Assembly (NCBI RefSeq): GCF_003114855.1
Contig: NZ_BFBB01000003.1
Coordinates: 499,077-563,076 of the forward strand
Length of the DNA: 64,000 nucleotides
Origin: Leptospira ryugenii
Lineage (GTDB): Bacteria > Spirochaetota > Leptospiria > Leptospirales > Leptospiraceae
Direction of reading: 5' to 3'
Position numbers and translations under genes: made by a program
The notes under the pieces: model-generated
The model's input: only the letters and a program-made list of their open reading frames with translations
Told to the model about the DNA's origin: nothing
Database searches by the model: none
Shown: positions 38,598 through 47,884 of the stretch, piece by piece
How the letters are laid out: every line of letters begins with the position of its first letter
How positions within the stretch are numbered: position 1 is the first letter of the stretch

Positions 38598-39311
38598 ATG
38601 CAAGAGTTCATACACAAACTAAAACAAGCCAAGCGAGTTGCAGTCCTCACCGGTGCCGGCATTTCTCAGGAGTCTGGGATCCCTACCTTTCGAGGAGAAG
38701 GCGGGCTTTGGAAACAATACAGAGCAGAGGAATTGGCGACACCGGAAGCCTTCCGAAGAGACCCTCAGTTGGTTTGGGAATGGTATGAATGGAGAAAGAA
38801 AATATGCTCTGAAGCAAAACCCAACATTGCACATCTCAAGTTAGCGGACTGGGAGAAAAAATTCCCTGAATTCCATCTCTTCACTCAGAATGTAGATGGC
38901 CTGCACAGAAGAGCTGGTTCGCAACAAGTCACAAGTTTACATGGAGATATTTTTTCCGCTAGGTGTACGAAGTGTAAATACTTCTTGTCCGATCGTGATC
39001 GCTTTTGGGATTCCTTACCTCCGCATTGCCCCTCTTGTGGTTCTCTACTGCGGCCTCATATCGTTTGGTTTGGAGAATCTTACTTTGAGGGTGATTTAGA
39101 TTTTGCGTTTTCTTTTTTGAAAGAAACGGATTTTCTATTCGTGGTCGGGACATCCGGATCGGTTGGCGTACCAGTTCAATTGGCTGCCTTTGCAAAAGCA
39201 AATGGTGCGACCACAGTCGAGATCAACCCAATGCCGAGCGGCTACCAATCCATGATGGATATTCAGTTTTCTGAAAAGGCTGGAGAATTTTTTTCCAGAA
39301 TCGATATTTAA
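38598..39311 (+). CDS. cobB: NAD-dependent sirtuin deacylase
   Basis: A 237-residue class III-type sirtuin: NAD-binding GAGISQESGIPTFRG (~20-34), TQNVDGLHRRAG (~95-106), catalytic His in SLHGDIF, and a zinc knuckle with CTKC and CPSC. The YEWR sequence (Tyr-x-x-Arg) matches the pair that in CobB and SIRT5 favours succinyl/malonyl-lysine, so desuccinylation is likely. It removes acyl groups from protein lysines, making O-acyl-ADP-ribose and nicotinamide. It is followed by a terminator shared with the convergent glnK gene. Confidence 0.93.
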   Translation: MQEFIHKLKQAKRVAVLTGAGISQESGIPTFRGEGGLWKQYRAEELATPEAFRRDPQLVWEWYEWRKKICSEAKPNIAHLKLADWEKKFPEFHLFTQNVDGLHRRAGSQQVTSLHGDIFSARCTKCKYFLSDRDRFWDSLPPHCPSCGSLLRPHIVWFGESYFEGDLDFAFSFLKETDFLFVVGTSGSVGVPVQLAAFAKANGATTVEINPMPSGYQSMMDIQFSEKAGEFFSRIDI

Positions 39312-39352
39312 AACGAAAAGCGCAAATCCCTCTTACCGAGAAATTTGCGCTT
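39309..39352 (-). terminator. intrinsic terminator after glnK (possibly bidirectional)
   Basis: AAGCGCAAAT (39318-39327) and ATTTGCGCTT (39343-39352) form a perfect 10-bp stem. Read on the minus strand the hairpin is followed by TTTCGTTTT, so it terminates amtB-glnK; on the plus strand it follows the sirtuin stop but lacks a T-run. Confidence 0.75.
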
Positions 39353-39383
39353 CCGATTGTTCGAACACCAGACCTAACGAGAA

Positions 39384-39728
39384 TTAGATTGCGTTCTTTC
39401 CTTTTTCGCCAGTTCGAATACGAACTACTTCTTCAAGTGGCATAATGAAGATCTTTCCATCCCCAATTTTACCATCTCCGTTCTTAGCTGCTTTCAGAAT
39501 TGCATCCACTGTTGGTTTTACAAACTCATCATTGACAGCGATTTCGAGACGAACTTTGCGTAAGAGGTTCACGGTATATTCGTGCCCACGGAAAACTTCA
39601 GTTTTACCTTTCTGCTGTCCATACCCTTGCACATCAGAAACAGTCAAACGATAGATTTCGTTTTTGGTTAGTTCCGCTTTCACTTCTTCAAGTTTATGCG
39701 GTTGAATGATAGCTACGATCATTTTCAT
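39384..39728 (-). CDS. glnK: nitrogen regulatory protein P-II
   Basis: A 114-residue PII trimer subunit with T-loop residues FRGHEYTVNLLRKV including Y51, the uridylylation site, and the B-loop region GDGKIGDGKIF that binds ATP/ADP. It senses 2-oxoglutarate and adenylate charge and would plug AmtB when nitrogen is plentiful. It follows amtB by 19 bases, the classical amtB-glnK pairing (here with amtB first), and shares its sigma54-type promoter. Confidence 0.95.
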   Translation of the reverse strand: MKMIVAIIQPHKLEEVKAELTKNEIYRLTVSDVQGYGQQKGKTEVFRGHEYTVNLLRKVRLEIAVNDEFVKPTVDAILKAAKNGDGKIGDGKIFIMPLEEVVRIRTGEKGKNAI

Positions 39729-39747
39729 AATTTATATGCTCCTTATA

Positions 39748-41145
39748 TTAACCGTGAACTCGGATATTGAAGTCTGGATATGCTTCAGCACCGTGTTCGC
39801 CAAGATCAAGTCCTGATACTTCTTCTTCTTCACTCACTCGGATTCCACCAGCTAGTTTTAGGACAAACCAAAGAATGAACGAGATACCTAAAGTGAATCC
39901 ACCGATTGCGAGAATGCCTGTGATTTGGGTTCCTAGGGATGGAACTGGAACACCGGCAGGAGAACCTTCGTAACCAAAGATGGCCACAGCGAGTGTTCCC
40001 CAAATACCACATACTAAGTGAACGGATGTTGCACCAACCGGGTCATCGATTTTCATTTTGTCAAAGAATAACACAGACAAGACAACTAGGATACCAGAAA
40101 CGGTTCCGATGATGGCAGCTGAGGCAGGGCTTACGATGGCACATGGTGCTGTGATGCCCACTAATCCTGCGAGTGTTCCGTTCAGGATCATACCAAGATC
40201 AGGTTTCTTTAGAATGACCCAAGCCGTGATGGTAGAAGCCAAAGCTCCCAAAGCCGCAGAGATATTTGTCGTAACGATGACGTGAGCCATAACAGAACCA
40301 TCACCTACTCCCATCGTAGAACCTGGATTAAATCCAAACCAGCCCAACCAGAGAATCAAAGTTCCCAGTGCAGCAGATGTCATATTGTGACCTAATATAG
40401 GTTTGATGCGACCATCTGGTAAAAATTTACCTTTTCTTGCACCAAGTACAATAGCACCTGCGAGGGCTGCCCAACCACCTACGGAGTGTACGACGGTCGA
40501 ACCTGCGAAGTCATGGAAACCCATGCTGGAAAGCCATCCACCACCCCAGACCCAATGGCCGGTAAAGGGATACATAAATGCCACTAAGATAAAAGAAAAG
40601 ATGAGGAAGGAGTGGAATTTGATTCTTTCCGCAACTGCTCCCGAAACGATGGTTGCCGCTGTCGCTGCAAACACTAATTGGAAGAAAAACTTTGCTAAAA
40701 GTGGAACTCCTGTCCAATTCATGGAGGAGTACACCCCTTGGTAGGCGTCTCCTGTGAGCGGAGAATTGTCAGCTCCACCTAGGAAAAAAAGACCTTCCGT
40801 TGCATAATAGGGTGTTCCATCACCAAACATGAGGCCCCAACCGATGGCCCAATACGAAAATGTGGCCGCAGCAAAAACGACAAAGTTTTTTGCGAGGATG
40901 TTCACTGTGTTCTTTGCTTGGCAAAAGCCAGACTCAACCAAGGCAAAACCTGCGTTCATAAAGAACACAAGCATACCTGCTACTAAAACCCAGAGTGTGT
41001 CTAAACCAACTTTCAGAGTATCGATCTCTGCCAGCTTTTCTGCCACTGGGTCCGCAACCTTCGCAGGTTCATCTGCATACAGGAACATCGGAAGTACCAG
41101 GAGCAGGAGGGCTATCTTTTTGAAATGTGTTTTCATATTTGCCAT
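39748..41145 (-). CDS. amtB: ammonium transporter
   Basis: A 465-residue Amt protein with a cleavable signal peptide (~1-24) and 11 membrane segments. Family marks are [31 protein letters not shown] (first conserved pore His), [10 protein letters not shown] and [14 protein letters not shown] (second pore His). It conducts ammonium/ammonia across the inner membrane. The ATG is preceded by AAAGGA; 30-45 bases upstream is a GG-N10-GC sigma54 element, indicating induction by nitrogen shortage. The C-terminal cytoplasmic tail that receives PII is present. Confidence 0.96.
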   Translation of the reverse strand: MANMKTHFKKIALLLLVLPMFLYADEPAKVADPVAEKLAEIDTLKVGLDTLWVLVAGMLVFFMNAGFALVESGFCQAKNTVNILAKNFVVFAAATFSYWAIGWGLMFGDGTPYYATEGLFFLGGADNSPLTGDAYQGVYSSMNWTGVPLLAKFFFQLVFAATAATIVSGAVAERIKFHSFLIFSFILVAFMYPFTGHWVWGGGWLSSMGFHDFAGSTVVHSVGGWAALAGAIVLGARKGKFLPDGRIKPILGHNMTSAALGTLILWLGWFGFNPGSTMGVGDGSVMAHVIVTTNISAALGALASTITAWVILKKPDLGMILNGTLAGLVGITAPCAIVSPASAAIIGTVSGILVVLSVLFFDKMKIDDPVGATSVHLVCGIWGTLAVAIFGYEGSPAGVPVPSLGTQITGILAIGGFTLGISFILWFVLKLAGGIRVSEEEEVSGLDLGEHGAEAYPDFNIRVHG

Positions 41146-41174
41146 TAATCCTTTCCTTTTTTTACAGAATGGGG

Positions 41175-41191
41175 TGCAAGAATGGTACCTA
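41175..41191 (-). promoter_or_regulatory. sigma54-type promoter of amtB-glnK
   Basis: On the minus strand TAGGTACC-ATTC-TTGCA gives the invariant GG (-24) and GC (-12) exactly 10 bases apart, close to the consensus TGGCACG-N4-TTGCW. The predicted start near 41164 leaves a ~19-base leader that just holds the AAAGGA site before the amtB ATG. Confidence 0.65.
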
Positions 41192-41316
41192 GCAGGTAAA
41201 AAATAGGCAAAAAGGATAAAAAAAATAGAGAGATGTCTAGAAAGCCCTCATTCTGCCTATTTATGTATATAATCCTTGGACTAGATCTGCAGAGAATCTA
41301 AAGGCTTTATTGGCAT

Positions 41317-41337
41317 TATGCTTATTTATTTAGCATA
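41317..41337. promoter_or_regulatory. palindrome, possible enhancer-binding site for the sigma54 promoter
   Basis: TATGCT (41317-41322) and AGCATA (41332-41337) are perfect inverted repeats around 9 AT-rich bases, about 140 bp upstream of the GG-N10-GC element, the distance typical of NtrC-type activator sites. No second copy was seen, so this is tentative. Confidence 0.35.
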
Positions 41338-41405
41338 GTGACCAAAAAGGAGGGATTGGGAAGAATCATTTGCCTCCCTAGACTAGCTTTGCGTAGAATT
41401 CCAAC

Positions 41406-42368
41406 ATGCAGGCTACTTTAGTCGGAAAGAGAGAAGGCATCTATTGCGAAGCTGGCAATTTCTTTATCGACCCACAACTCGCAGTGGAACGTGCCCTGAT
41501 TACACATGCCCACTCAGACCATGCACGCCGAGGAAGTAAATACTATTTATGCCATATGGACACTATCCCTCTCTTGCGAGAACGTTTAGGAAATAAATTG
41601 CAGATAGAGGGCATTCCGTACGGAAAACAAATTCGCTTGGGCGATGCAAAGGTAAGTTTCCACCCGGCAGGCCATATCTTGGGCTCTTCTCAAATCCGTA
41701 TCGAAACCAAAGCAGGGGTTTGGGTTGTATCCGGTGATTATAAATTACAAACTGATCCTACCTGCCAAGCCTTTGAACCAGTCCGCTGCGATGTATTTGT
41801 GACGGAGTCAACATTTGGTCTCCCCATTTACCATTGGGAAGAAGAAGAAGTCATCTCTCAGAGAATTAACCAACTCTGGTTGGACTGCATAGCGGAACAA
41901 AAAACGATGCTTGTACTCGCCTACTCCCTAGGAAAAACGCAAAGGGTATTGGCGGGGCTATCTGAATCCTTGGGAAATATATATCTGGAAGATCCAGGAT
42001 ACAGAATCACAAAAATCTACCAAGACAAAGGTATTTTATTTCCAAAACACTCCCCACTCTCGGAACTTCGAACAAAGGAGTCTTCGCCTTTCCTAATTTG
42101 CACTCCACAAACAGATCTTAGGCGATATGCACAGCATCTTGGAGATATTAAATCATATTTTGCATCCGGCTGGTTGCGCTCAGATACGAATAACCCATTT
42201 TCTAGAGATAAAATCATCATGAGCGACCATGCAGACTGGAATGGACTCTTACAAGCCATACGATCCACACAAGCTGAAAAAGTATTGGTCATGCATGGCT
42301 TTTGTGAACCACTTGTATCCTATTTGCAAACTCTTGGCATCCAAGCAGAACCATTCATTTTTTCATGA
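41406..42368 (+). CDS. ligase-associated DNA exonuclease (MBL fold)
   Basis: A 320-residue metallo-beta-lactamase/beta-CASP-like nuclease: ITHAHSDHARRG (HxHxDH, ~32-43), HPAGHILGSSQI, VVSGDYKLQTDP, and the C-terminal MSDHADWNGL and VMHGF. It matches the exonuclease usually encoded beside an ATP-dependent DNA ligase (and often an Lhr-type helicase) in bacterial repair clusters. Its stop overlaps the next gene (ATGA), which is indeed ligase-related but lacks the catalytic domain. It likely processes 3' DNA ends. Confidence 0.88.
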   Translation: MQATLVGKREGIYCEAGNFFIDPQLAVERALITHAHSDHARRGSKYYLCHMDTIPLLRERLGNKLQIEGIPYGKQIRLGDAKVSFHPAGHILGSSQIRIETKAGVWVVSGDYKLQTDPTCQAFEPVRCDVFVTESTFGLPIYHWEEEEVISQRINQLWLDCIAEQKTMLVLAYSLGKTQRVLAGLSESLGNIYLEDPGYRITKIYQDKGILFPKHSPLSELRTKESSPFLICTPQTDLRRYAQHLGDIKSYFASGWLRSDTNNPFSRDKIIMSDHADWNGLLQAIRSTQAEKVLVMHGFCEPLVSYLQTLGIQAEPFIFS

Positions 42369-43246
42369 AACTATCTCAATTTCTCAATATCCTTAGCACA
42401 GGACAAAGCTCCATAGACAGACAGAAAGCACAATCGCTAGCTAGTGAGTGGAAAGAGAATCTAAATGTCTCAGAATTTGCTTTTTTAAAACAAATTATAG
42501 AATCAAGGCCTTACGAGGTACTATCCAGTCTTGAATTGAAACGTTTTCTTTGCCAAACATTCCAGATACCGGAATCTCTGTTTGAGGAAAGCAAAAAAAG
42601 AACAAAAAACTCTTGTTTAACGATGGCGCTTCTTTTCCCTCCAAACAAATACCCAAAAGATCCAGAATTAAATGACTGGAAAGTAGAAAACTTGGACGGA
42701 CTACAGGAGAGAATTGAGAAAAAAGATACCTTTGAGTTTGTGTTTCAAAAATTGCAAAGAATGTCGGAAGAAGAAAGGTATCTGTATTTAAAATTGATAC
42801 TGAAAAAAAACCAAATCCCTTTTCAATTCGAACTTAAAAGAGCATTATTCGAAGAAGAGACTCTTTGGAATCTCAAAACTTACCAAGAAAAATTCTGCAA
42901 ACTTATATTAGGTTCTTATAAGAGATCTTCCAATTTTGCAAACGGAATTGAGGAAATCCACCTACTTGCAAAAAATCAAAACCAATGGACGAAAGTGGCG
43001 ACCATACAGCAAAAACTCTCCCCAGGCAACCATTGGGATGAAGTGAAAGATTACTGCCACGAGAAAGAACTAGAAAAGTTTGGTCCAGTCAGGACAGTCT
43101 CTTTCGGACTTCTCCTCCACATCAGCTACATGGAAAAGATTGAATCCAAAAGACACAAGGCAGGTTTTTTCTTAAACGGAAACAAAATTCTAGGTTTGCA
43201 AAGAGTTGAATCAGATGAAGAGGTGAGTTTTATTTCAGATTTGTAA
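42365..43246 (+). CDS. ATP-dependent DNA-ligase-like protein lacking the adenylation domain
   Basis: A 293-residue protein that aligns by eye with the two ends of the LigB-type ligase that normally follows this exonuclease. Residues ~1-155 resemble the N-terminal DNA-binding domain (PESLFEESK, ERYLYLKLILKK near where ligases have the KLLTGG motif). Residues ~190-293 resemble the C-terminal OB domain and tail (EKFGPVRTVSFGLLLHISYMEKI, then SKRHKAGFFLNGNKILGLQR, cf. SxRHxSGxxLRxPRIxRxR). The ~200 residues with the KxDG nucleotidyl-transfer motif are absent and no frameshift is visible. A catalytic role is excluded; a DNA-end-binding or scaffolding role for the exonuclease is inference. Confidence 0.65.
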   Translation: MKLSQFLNILSTGQSSIDRQKAQSLASEWKENLNVSEFAFLKQIIESRPYEVLSSLELKRFLCQTFQIPESLFEESKKRTKNSCLTMALLFPPNKYPKDPELNDWKVENLDGLQERIEKKDTFEFVFQKLQRMSEEERYLYLKLILKKNQIPFQFELKRALFEEETLWNLKTYQEKFCKLILGSYKRSSNFANGIEEIHLLAKNQNQWTKVATIQQKLSPGNHWDEVKDYCHEKELEKFGPVRTVSFGLLLHISYMEKIESKRHKAGFFLNGNKILGLQRVESDEEVSFISDL

Positions 43247-43289
43247 GAAAAGACTGATCAAACAAAATCCTACATCTATCTAATGAAAT

Positions 43290-44792
43290 ATGACTGTTCC
43301 CAAAGAAAGAATCCGCAAGCTCAACTCCAAGCCTATCAATGAACAAGGGAAATACATTCTTTATTGGATGCAGGCCTACCGAAGGTTTGATGCAAACCAT
43401 TCATTTGCATATGCATTACAACTCGCAAAATCATACAACAAACATTTGCTAGTCTATGAAGGCCTCAGATCAGATTATGAATGGAGCTCTCCCAGGATCC
43501 ACCAGTTCATTCTGGAGGGTATGATAGAAAACAGAAAGAGAGCCGAAGAATTGGGGATCAATTATTGGGCTTTTGTAGAGACAAGAGCGCAAAATGGAAA
43601 GGGAATTTTAAGAAATATCGCGAAGGATGCGTATGCAATTGTAACCGATGATTTTCCATGTTTCATCATCCCGGAACAAAGCAAGTCATTGGCTGACAAA
43701 TGCGATGTCATGTTACTAGCCGTAGATGGGAACTCTGTTATCCCACTTTCACTCTTTGAGAGACCAGCCTCTGCAGCTCGGATCATGCGCACATGGATTC
43801 AGAAAAAATTTCCTGATTTCCTTCTTTCCTTTGCAAAACCTAAGTGGAACAAATCGGATATACAAGGAACAAATGGAAAGTATGCCGCACCCTTTTCTGA
43901 ACTAAAACTTGAAACAAACCAAATCTCAAGTCTCCTCATGCAAATCCAGTTGAAAGAAACCACCTCCCCAGTGAAAGGTGTCATCGGTGGACGTAGTGTC
44001 GCCTTACGATTGCTAAAAGATTTTTTGGACAAAAAAATAACGAAGTATGCCGACGAAAGGTCCAACCCAAAACCTCCCGTAGAAACACCTGTTAGCTTTT
44101 TATCTCCCTATTTACATTTTGGCCACATTGGAGCAGAGGAGATTGTGCGAGCCGTAATGGAATCCGTTTCTCCGAAAGGGCTCGATTGGGAACAATTGAG
44201 CTTTGGAAAAGCTGGGGATAGGGAGACTTTTTACACAAAGGATCCAGCAGCCAACCATTACTTAGATGAACTCATCACATGGCGAGACATTGGCTATTTG
44301 TTCTTTTTCAAAAACCCTAGTTTTAGAAAAGATTTAAAAGATCTACCTGATTGGGTAAAAGAGAATCTTAAAAAACATAAAAAAGACCATAGGGAATTCC
44401 TATACGACCGAAGTACCTGGGAAGCAGCGAAAACGCATGACCCTCTCTGGAACGCAGCGCAAACTGAGTTAGCATTGACTGGCCGGATGCACAATTATAT
44501 GCGAATGCTTTGGGGGAAAAAAGTGATAGAGTGGTCGGCCACTTACGAAGAAGCCTTTGATACTCTAGAGTATCTAAACAACAAGTACGCCTATGATGGA
44601 AGAAATCCAAATTCGTATACAGGAATCCTTTGGTGTTTCGGACTCTTCGACAGACCATGGTTTCCGGAAAGAAATGTTTTTGGAAATATACGGTATATGT
44701 CATCTCAGTCAACGATGAAAAAATTTAAGATGCAATCTTATCTGGACTATGTAAAATCGTTGGAAGGAGACCCTGAATCGCTTTTTTCATGA
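43290..44792 (+). CDS. phrB: class II CPD photolyase
   Basis: A 500-residue deoxyribodipyrimidine photolyase of class II: N-terminal Rossmann domain (QGKYILYWMQAYRRFDANHSFAYAL), FAD domain with SFLSPYLHFGHI and ELITWRDIGY, and the class II C-terminal DGRNPNSYTGILWCFGLFDRPW and FGNIRYMS. It repairs UV cyclobutane dimers with blue light, fitting an environmental lifestyle. It overlaps clpS by four bases (ATGA). Confidence 0.94.
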   Translation: MTVPKERIRKLNSKPINEQGKYILYWMQAYRRFDANHSFAYALQLAKSYNKHLLVYEGLRSDYEWSSPRIHQFILEGMIENRKRAEELGINYWAFVETRAQNGKGILRNIAKDAYAIVTDDFPCFIIPEQSKSLADKCDVMLLAVDGNSVIPLSLFERPASAARIMRTWIQKKFPDFLLSFAKPKWNKSDIQGTNGKYAAPFSELKLETNQISSLLMQIQLKETTSPVKGVIGGRSVALRLLKDFLDKKITKYADERSNPKPPVETPVSFLSPYLHFGHIGAEEIVRAVMESVSPKGLDWEQLSFGKAGDRETFYTKDPAANHYLDELITWRDIGYLFFFKNPSFRKDLKDLPDWVKENLKKHKKDHREFLYDRSTWEAAKTHDPLWNAAQTELALTGRMHNYMRMLWGKKVIEWSATYEEAFDTLEYLNNKYAYDGRNPNSYTGILWCFGLFDRPWFPERNVFGNIRYMSSQSTMKKFKMQSYLDYVKSLEGDPESLFS

Positions 44793-45079
44793 GCACTCGC
44801 AGAAAGATAGATGTCCTCATAGAGGAAGATACACTTAGTGAAGAAGAAAATATCTACTTTCGAAAGGTGATTCTATACAACGATTCCGTGAATGAGTTTT
44901 CACATGTCGAAATGTGTTTAATGAAGATTTGTTTTAAAAACAAAAAAGAAGCCAAAATGATTGCCATTGAAGCACATAATCATGGTAAGGCTGTTTGCTT
45001 CATAGGCTCTCTAGAAGAGTGTGAGACTGTCAGTGAAAAATTGAGTAACGAAGGTCTAACGGTTTCTATACAGATATGA
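44789..45079 (+). CDS. clpS: ATP-dependent Clp protease adaptor ClpS
   Basis: A 96-residue ClpS: flexible acidic N-terminus, then VILYNDSVNEFSHVEMCLMKIC and KEAKMIAIEAHNHGKAVC, the N-end-degron binding pocket (Asn-Asp and His-x-x-Gly), ending with a beta strand. It delivers N-degron substrates to ClpAP. The clpA gene is not adjacent; instead clpS is coupled on both sides to repair genes. LYND in place of LYNDD leaves one acidic pocket residue changed to Ser. Confidence 0.85.
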   Translation: MSTRRKIDVLIEEDTLSEEENIYFRKVILYNDSVNEFSHVEMCLMKICFKNKKEAKMIAIEAHNHGKAVCFIGSLEECETVSEKLSNEGLTVSIQI

Positions 45080-45789
45080 CAACTCTTGCCAAAGAAGTCC
45101 TAAAATCCCTAAAGAAAAAAGCAAATCCAGAAAAGGCAAAGTTCTATCCTAAATTTTTCAAAACAGAAAAAGGTGAATATGGATACGGGGATAAATTTTT
45201 AGGCGTTGTTGTGCCTGAGCAAAGAAATATTGCAAAACAATACTATAAACAAATCCAAAAAGAGGATATTCAATTTTTACTGGATGAACCTTTCCATGAA
45301 GCTCGTTTAACAGCTCTTTTTCTACTGGTTTTATGTTACCAAAAGAGAGCCAAAACAGTCGAGGAAAGAGAGGCCTGGGTTAGAGTTTACATAGAAAAAA
45401 TGGACCGCGTCAATAATTGGGATCTCGTGGACTCCTCAGCTGATAAAATTCTTGGTCACTATTATTTCCAAGCTGATCGTTCCTACATCCACAGTTTGGT
45501 AAACTCAAAGGATCTATGGGAAACTCGTATCGCGGTAATGACTAGTTTCTATTGGATACGTATGGGAGATTTTTCAGATACTTTGCACATGTGCAAAATC
45601 CTACTCAAACACCCACACGACCTCATCCACAAAGCAACAGGTTGGATGCTACGTGAAATTGGAAACCGGCACAAAGCAAGTCTCAACCAATTTCTCTCAG
45701 AGCACCACAAAGAGATGCCTCGTACCATGCTTCGTTATGCGATAGATCGTTTACCAGACACCGAGCGAAAGCATTGGTTGAACCTTTGA
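45076..45789 (+). CDS. AlkD-like DNA alkylation repair enzyme
   Basis: A 237-residue HEAT-like repeat protein of the AlkD DNA glycosylase family: GVVVPEQRNIAK (~42-53), NNWDLVDSSADKILG (~112-126, with the catalytic Asp and DNA-contacting Trp), TRIAVMTSFYWI and KATGWMLREIGNR (second key Trp and Arg). AlkD excises N3- and N7-alkylated purines without base flipping. It ends the exonuclease-photolyase-clpS group and is one base from the convergent cyclase gene. Confidence 0.92.
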   Translation: MTTLAKEVLKSLKKKANPEKAKFYPKFFKTEKGEYGYGDKFLGVVVPEQRNIAKQYYKQIQKEDIQFLLDEPFHEARLTALFLLVLCYQKRAKTVEEREAWVRVYIEKMDRVNNWDLVDSSADKILGHYYFQADRSYIHSLVNSKDLWETRIAVMTSFYWIRMGDFSDTLHMCKILLKHPHDLIHKATGWMLREIGNRHKASLNQFLSEHHKEMPRTMLRYAIDRLPDTERKHWLNL

Positions 45790-45790
45790 A

Positions 45791-47839
45791 TCAATCGTGC
45801 GGCAATACTTCCGTAACAAAATAGACCAAAACAGGTTCTGCTTTTCCTTTTAGGCTAAGCTCCTTTTTTTCTTCATATTTGATATATTTATCTCCACCGG
45901 CCGCCAAAAATGCGGCTTCTGAAACGGCTACTTTACCTGGAACACCATGGCTTTCCAAACGTGCTGCTGTATTCACGGCGTCACCAATAACCGTATAATC
46001 CATCCTTTTGACTGATCCAATATTTCCGACGATGGCCTCTCCAAAGTTCACTCCGATCCGTAGCCGAAAAGTCCCCGGTGGCAAACCCAATTCTTCATTG
46101 ATTTGGATCATTTTTTTCTGCATTTGTACAGCGCAGGCAATGGCTTTGTAGGCATCCCATTCTGTTTTTTTCGGAGCTCCCCAAAATGCCATAATCGCAT
46201 CACCGATGAACTTATCTAAGGTGGCGGAGTATTCAAAAATTAGTTCCGAAAGTGATTCAAATATTGCATTTAAATGATCCAATACGACAGAAGGAGGATT
46301 TTTTTCAGAAAATGTAGTAAAACCAACAATGTCAGAGAAAAGTGTGGCAATGTCTCTTTCTTCACCACCTAATTTAATATGATCATTCACGATAGTTTCC
46401 ATAACTGCAGGAGAAAAATACCGAGAGAGTCTATCTTTTTCTTCTTTCTGTCGTTCTACCAATTTTCGAGACTCAACCATATTGCCAATGATGGAAAATG
46501 CAATAGAGATTGAGAAACCTGCGAAGGCATAATCTTTCAGATAGGTGTCACCTGGATAGAAAGACAACTGTAAGTCGACAAACACATCGTTCAGGATCAA
46601 TAAAAACATAAACAAAACGCCAAAAGAAACCGTGCCCATTGCAGGTATCTTTCTTCCTAAGAAGATGATATAACAAAGCCCAATCCCTAGAGCAATATTT
46701 AGGAATGACCAATAGGAGAAAAAGATACTCAAAGAATGTAAGTTAGGAAGGGCAAGTGCAATGACAAAGCTAATGACTCCAACGATATCCAAGCCTCTAT
46801 TCACAAGGGATATCCAATGTTGGTGAACTTTAGCAAACTGTACGACAAAATTAAAGAGAAAATGAGCCAAGGCAATCCATGTTGCATATTCAATCTTTTT
46901 GATCCAAAATCCGTCATTGACTATTGAATAAATGATTTGGCTTTGGAATAGAGTATTTAGAGCCATGAAGATCGATCCAAGTGAGAAGAAGATCGTGGCA
47001 TGTTCATCTTTCCGAAATAAAAATTGCCAATATAGATAGAAAGCACCAAGTAACAGTGTTAATACGATGACAAATATTTTCTTGAAATCATTCCAATACT
47101 CTGCACGTTCTGAATACTTCAATGAGGAAATGTAAAATTTATCATGAGATAGGCCCGGGCTAATCGGGTACTTGGCAAAAACTCTCACAGCAAGAATATT
47201 TGGCTCATCTAAACGAATCAGCCCAACAGGAATTCTATAAAAGCGAGTTTTATCTGGGAGTAATTGTTTTTCTTCTAAAAAGGTATCTGGAGGGGTGTCA
47301 AGACTTAGCCCAGTACTACCAATAAAATGTCCATTCCAATAGACTGCGTCGGCCTGACTGATCTGCCCCAATCGGAGCACCAAATAACGAGACTTAAATT
47401 TTGATTTAAGGTCTTCTGGACTAATAGAGATTTCGGTTCTGTACCAGGCATAGCCTTTGTATTTTTCAAAGTATTCAGAGAAATCAGGAAAGTAGAATTC
47501 TCCATCGCCATCCTTTACAGTGTCCCAGGATGTTTGGATTTGGAACCCTGAGATCCATCCAGTTTTTGCTTGGTCTGGCAAGGTGGGAAGTGCATTCGCA
47601 AACACCAAAGGTTTGATCTCTTCAAATTCTGGATCATCATCTAGATCTGCCGATTTTTCTTCTACGACCAAAGAGTCTCCAGGTCGAAAGCTCCAGCGCT
47701 GTCCACCTGAACCAATTTTTTTCTCGGACCGAAGGTCCAAGATCTGTTTTGTAAATAGGATTTGCGCGTGGAGGTCGAGAATGGGTAAAAGAAAAAGTAA
47801 GACCAAGCTAACCGAAAAGTATCTATGCAGAAAAGACAT
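45791..47839 (-). CDS. membrane adenylate cyclase with periplasmic sensor and 7TM region
   Basis: A 682-residue receptor-type class III cyclase. Signal peptide (1-~25); periplasmic jelly-roll, galactose-binding-like sensor (~30-240; YAWYRTEISIS, VYWNGHFIGSTG), resembling 7TMR-DISMED2; seven membrane helices (~250-455); a short coiled coil; cyclase domain (~480-675). Metal Asps are in LFSDIVGFTTFS and FIGDAIMAFWG; substrate Lys in LDKFIGD and Thr in DYTVIGD indicate ATP; NTAARLE provides the transition-state Asn and Arg. It would make cAMP in response to an extracytoplasmic signal. Confidence 0.9.
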   Translation of the reverse strand: MSFLHRYFSVSLVLLFLLPILDLHAQILFTKQILDLRSEKKIGSGGQRWSFRPGDSLVVEEKSADLDDDPEFEEIKPLVFANALPTLPDQAKTGWISGFQIQTSWDTVKDGDGEFYFPDFSEYFEKYKGYAWYRTEISISPEDLKSKFKSRYLVLRLGQISQADAVYWNGHFIGSTGLSLDTPPDTFLEEKQLLPDKTRFYRIPVGLIRLDEPNILAVRVFAKYPISPGLSHDKFYISSLKYSERAEYWNDFKKIFVIVLTLLLGAFYLYWQFLFRKDEHATIFFSLGSIFMALNTLFQSQIIYSIVNDGFWIKKIEYATWIALAHFLFNFVVQFAKVHQHWISLVNRGLDIVGVISFVIALALPNLHSLSIFFSYWSFLNIALGIGLCYIIFLGRKIPAMGTVSFGVLFMFLLILNDVFVDLQLSFYPGDTYLKDYAFAGFSISIAFSIIGNMVESRKLVERQKEEKDRLSRYFSPAVMETIVNDHIKLGGEERDIATLFSDIVGFTTFSEKNPPSVVLDHLNAIFESLSELIFEYSATLDKFIGDAIMAFWGAPKKTEWDAYKAIACAVQMQKKMIQINEELGLPPGTFRLRIGVNFGEAIVGNIGSVKRMDYTVIGDAVNTAARLESHGVPGKVAVSEAAFLAAGGDKYIKYEEKKELSLKGKAEPVLVYFVTEVLPHD

Positions 47840-47884
47840 AGCGAAAGTTTATAGGTTAGAATCCTGCTTGGCAAGAATAAAACA

